Of a DNA stretch of 64,000 nt, positions 62,601-64,000 are shown piece after piece (positions within the stretch are counted from its first letter, which is position 1; each line of letters starts with the position of its first letter). The notes under the pieces are model-generated. The model made no database searches and had not been told where the DNA came from. It saw only the letters and a program-made list of their open reading frames with translations. Position numbers and translations under genes: made by a program. Source of the DNA: Comamonadaceae bacterium (GTDB lineage Bacteria > Pseudomonadota > Gammaproteobacteria > Burkholderiales > Burkholderiaceae_C); assembly GCA_947453965.1 (NCBI GenBank), contig CANGIQ010000002.1, positions 62,001 to 126,000 of the forward strand. The letters are read 5' to 3'.

Positions 62601-62630
62601 GTGTGGGTGTTTCTAGAATCAAGCCATTCT

Positions 62631-63239
62631 ATGAAAACCACCGCTGCACCTTCTTCCTCGTCTACACCTAGCAAACCCCACAAAGGGGCAGGCGAGGTGC
62701 GCATCATTGGCGGCCAATGGCGACGCACCAAATTGCCGGTGGCTCTCAAGCCAGGCCTGCGCCCCACACCCGACCGGGTGCGTGAAACCTTGTTCAACTG
62801 GTTAGGGCAATCTTTGCAAGGCTGGCGCTGTGTCGATGCGTTTGCAGGGACCGGGGCCTTGGGCTTGGAAGCCGCATCGCGTGGCGCCGCCCAGGTGCAG
62901 CTGTGCGAGCAAGAAGCGGGGTTGGTGCAGCAGCTCAAAGCCCAAGTGGAACGCCTCAAAGCCACCACTGTGCAGGTGCAGCGCACCGACGGTGTGGCTT
63001 TTCTTAAGCAGCTGGGCAGTGCCAGCGTGGATCTGATTTTTCTCGACCCCCCGTTTGACAGCGCTTTATTCGAGCCAGCGTTGCAAGCTGCCGCCCAGGC
63101 GGTCAAACCCGATGGATGGGTGTATCTTGAAGCCCCAGTGGTGTGGACCGATGAGGTGTTGGCACCTTGGGGCTTGCAACAGCATCGCCACCTCAAGGCG
63201 GGCACAGTGCATGCGCACTTGCTGCGTCGAATTGCATAA
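62631..63239 (+). CDS. rsmD: 16S rRNA (guanine(966)-N2)-methyltransferase RsmD
   Basis: The 202-residue methyltransferase modifies G966 of 16S rRNA. It shows RIIGGQWRRTKL near residue 25, RPTPDRVRETLFNWL near 44, the SAM motif DAFAGTGALGLEA near 70 and the catalytic LDPPFD near 141. A serine/threonine-rich start precedes the domain. The rsmD-coaD order is common in proteobacteria. Confidence 0.91.
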   Translation: MKTTAAPSSSSTPSKPHKGAGEVRIIGGQWRRTKLPVALKPGLRPTPDRVRETLFNWLGQSLQGWRCVDAFAGTGALGLEAASRGAAQVQLCEQEAGLVQQLKAQVERLKATTVQVQRTDGVAFLKQLGSASVDLIFLDPPFDSALFEPALQAAAQAVKPDGWVYLEAPVVWTDEVLAPWGLQQHRHLKAGTVHAHLLRRIA

Positions 63240-63278
63240 TCCTTGCATTGCTTAAGAACCCAGCAGGAGCCTATTGCC

Positions 63279-63776
63279 ATGCGCCCACCCGTGATTGCCA
63301 TCTACCCCGGTACCTTTGACCCGATCTCCTTGGGGCATGAAGACATCTTGCTGCGGGCGGCACAGATGTTCGACAAAGTGATCCTGGCCGTGGCCACGGC
63401 GCATCACAAGAAAACCTTGTTCACCCTCGATGAGCGCATGGACATGGCGCGCGAAGCCATGGCCGCACACCCGCAAATTGAGGTAGCGCCCTTCACCGGC
63501 TTGGTGCGTGATTTCGCCCGTGCGCACAAGGCCACGGTGATGGTGCGTGGCGTACGTGCGGTGACCGATTTCGATTACGAGTTCCAGCTCGCAGGTATGA
63601 ATCGCCAACTCATGCCCGATGTGGAAACGGTGTTTCTGACCCCCAGCGCCCAGTACCAATTCATCTCCAGCACCTTTGTGCGTGAAATTTCTTTGCTGGG
63701 TGCCGAGGGAGATGGTCGTAATTTGGTCTCGCCCGGCGTTTACCAGCGATTGATGGCCAAAAAAGCCGCAGCTTGA
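63279..63776 (+). CDS. coaD: Phosphopantetheine adenylyltransferase
   Basis: The 165-residue enzyme makes dephospho-CoA. The nucleotidyltransferase motif GTFDPISLGHEDI is near residue 9, the RGVR region RGVRAVTDFDYEFQ near 88 and the second signature ISSTFVREI near 126. AGGAG lies before the ATG. Confidence 0.94.
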   Translation: MRPPVIAIYPGTFDPISLGHEDILLRAAQMFDKVILAVATAHHKKTLFTLDERMDMAREAMAAHPQIEVAPFTGLVRDFARAHKATVMVRGVRAVTDFDYEFQLAGMNRQLMPDVETVFLTPSAQYQFISSTFVREISLLGAEGDGRNLVSPGVYQRLMAKKAAA

Positions 63777-63787
63777 GCATTGGGGCT

Positions 63788-64000
63788 ATGACCGACTTCT
63801 TGCTCATCCGCCATGGCGAAACCGATTGGAACCGCGAGCTGCGGTTTCAAGGCCAAGTGGATGTGCCGCTCAACGAGATCGGCTTGCTGCAAGCGCAGCG
63901 GCTTGAGCAACGCTTCGAGGCCTTGCGCCAGGCCGAGTCCACCAAGCAACGCCCCTTCACCCGTGTGATCAGCAGCGACTTGCAACGTGCGCAACAAACC
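63788..64000 (+). CDS. Histidine phosphatase family protein (phosphoglycerate mutase-like), N-terminal part
   Basis: The frame starts 11 bases after coaD and runs off the right edge after 71 codons. The phosphohistidine motif LIRHGETDWNRELRFQG is at residues 6-22, and SSDLQRAQQT near the end corresponds to the next active-site arginine block. It could be a GpmB-like mutase, a cobalamin phosphatase or another family phosphatase. Confidence 0.88.
   Translation, partial: MTDFLLIRHGETDWNRELRFQGQVDVPLNEIGLLQAQRLEQRFEALRQAESTKQRPFTRVISSDLQRAQQT

Noticed and set aside
1..64000. CRISPR array, prophage or insertion sequence
   Set aside because: No spaced short repeats, transposase, integrase or phage structural genes were seen on either strand.

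Overview
The window looks like a contiguous chromosomal piece of an aerobic betaproteobacterium of the order Burkholderiales, most likely Comamonadaceae. This is inferred from gene content: a PyrX-type pseudo-dihydroorotase behind pyrB, the coxBA/ctaG/coxC/surf1/ctaAB/sco order with small DUF2970 and DUF2909 proteins, a CIRCE element in front of rpoH, and a betaproteobacterial sox layout. No rRNA, CRISPR array, insertion sequence or prophage was seen. No gene-free stretch exceeds 300 bases; the longest (41121-41387) holds a tRNA and an FNR-like box.

Region 1 (1-2607) ends the pyrimidine genes pyrB and pyrX and adds plsC and a cysteine-rich ArsR regulator. Region 2 (2675-15464) is a sulfur-oxidation island. 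On the minus strand are a TsuA-like thiosulfate/sulfur transporter, flavocytochrome c sulfide dehydrogenase (fccA, fccB) and a periplasmic DsrE-like protein. Diverging on the plus strand are a SoxH-like metallo-hydrolase, a thioredoxin-fold protein, a Crp/Fnr regulator and a small cytochrome c, followed by soxC D Y Z A X, a terminator, soxB and a DUF2892 protein. The encoded functions would oxidise sulfide and thiosulfate to sulfate in the periplasm.

Region 3 (15577-21805) closely matches the tsaMBCD / tsaR arrangement known for p-toluenesulfonate side-chain oxidation: Rieske oxygenase, reductase, short-chain dehydrogenase, aldehyde dehydrogenase and a divergent LysR regulator. A Bug-type solute-binding protein sits at its end. 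Region 4 (21813-26771) holds a split YeeE/YedE sulfur transporter and the sulfate ABC transporter cysP/sbp-T-W-A. Regions 2 to 4 form about 24 kb almost wholly devoted to sulfur compounds.

Region 5 (26794-41120) carries a dienelactone-hydrolase-like enzyme, a TolC/RND efflux pair without an adaptor gene and with a divergent ArsR regulator, an AhpD-like protein, transporters, two exported alpha/beta hydrolases and a SulP-STAS-cyclic-nucleotide-domain fusion. Region 6 (41181-50184) has tRNA-Arg(CCT), a universal stress protein, a MoxR/VWA pair, a diheme cytochrome c4, a 3-oxoadipyl-CoA thiolase, ferredoxin-NADP reductase, trmL, comF and bioC. Region 7 (50299-59292) is a complete aa3-type cytochrome c oxidase cluster with assembly factors and heme A synthesis. 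Region 8 (59367-64000) has rpoH with a perfect CIRCE element, two membrane proteins, ftsY, rsmD, coaD and the start of a histidine phosphatase gene.

A recurring signal is the FNR/Anr-type dyad (TTGAT-N4-ATCAA or close variants) in front of a DUF2892 gene, the universal stress gene, the cytochrome c4/moxR divergent region and, as TTGAC-N4-GTCAA, the centre of the sulfur island. This suggests oxygen or redox control across the window. Functional names come from reading motifs and from memory of protein families; no database search was run.
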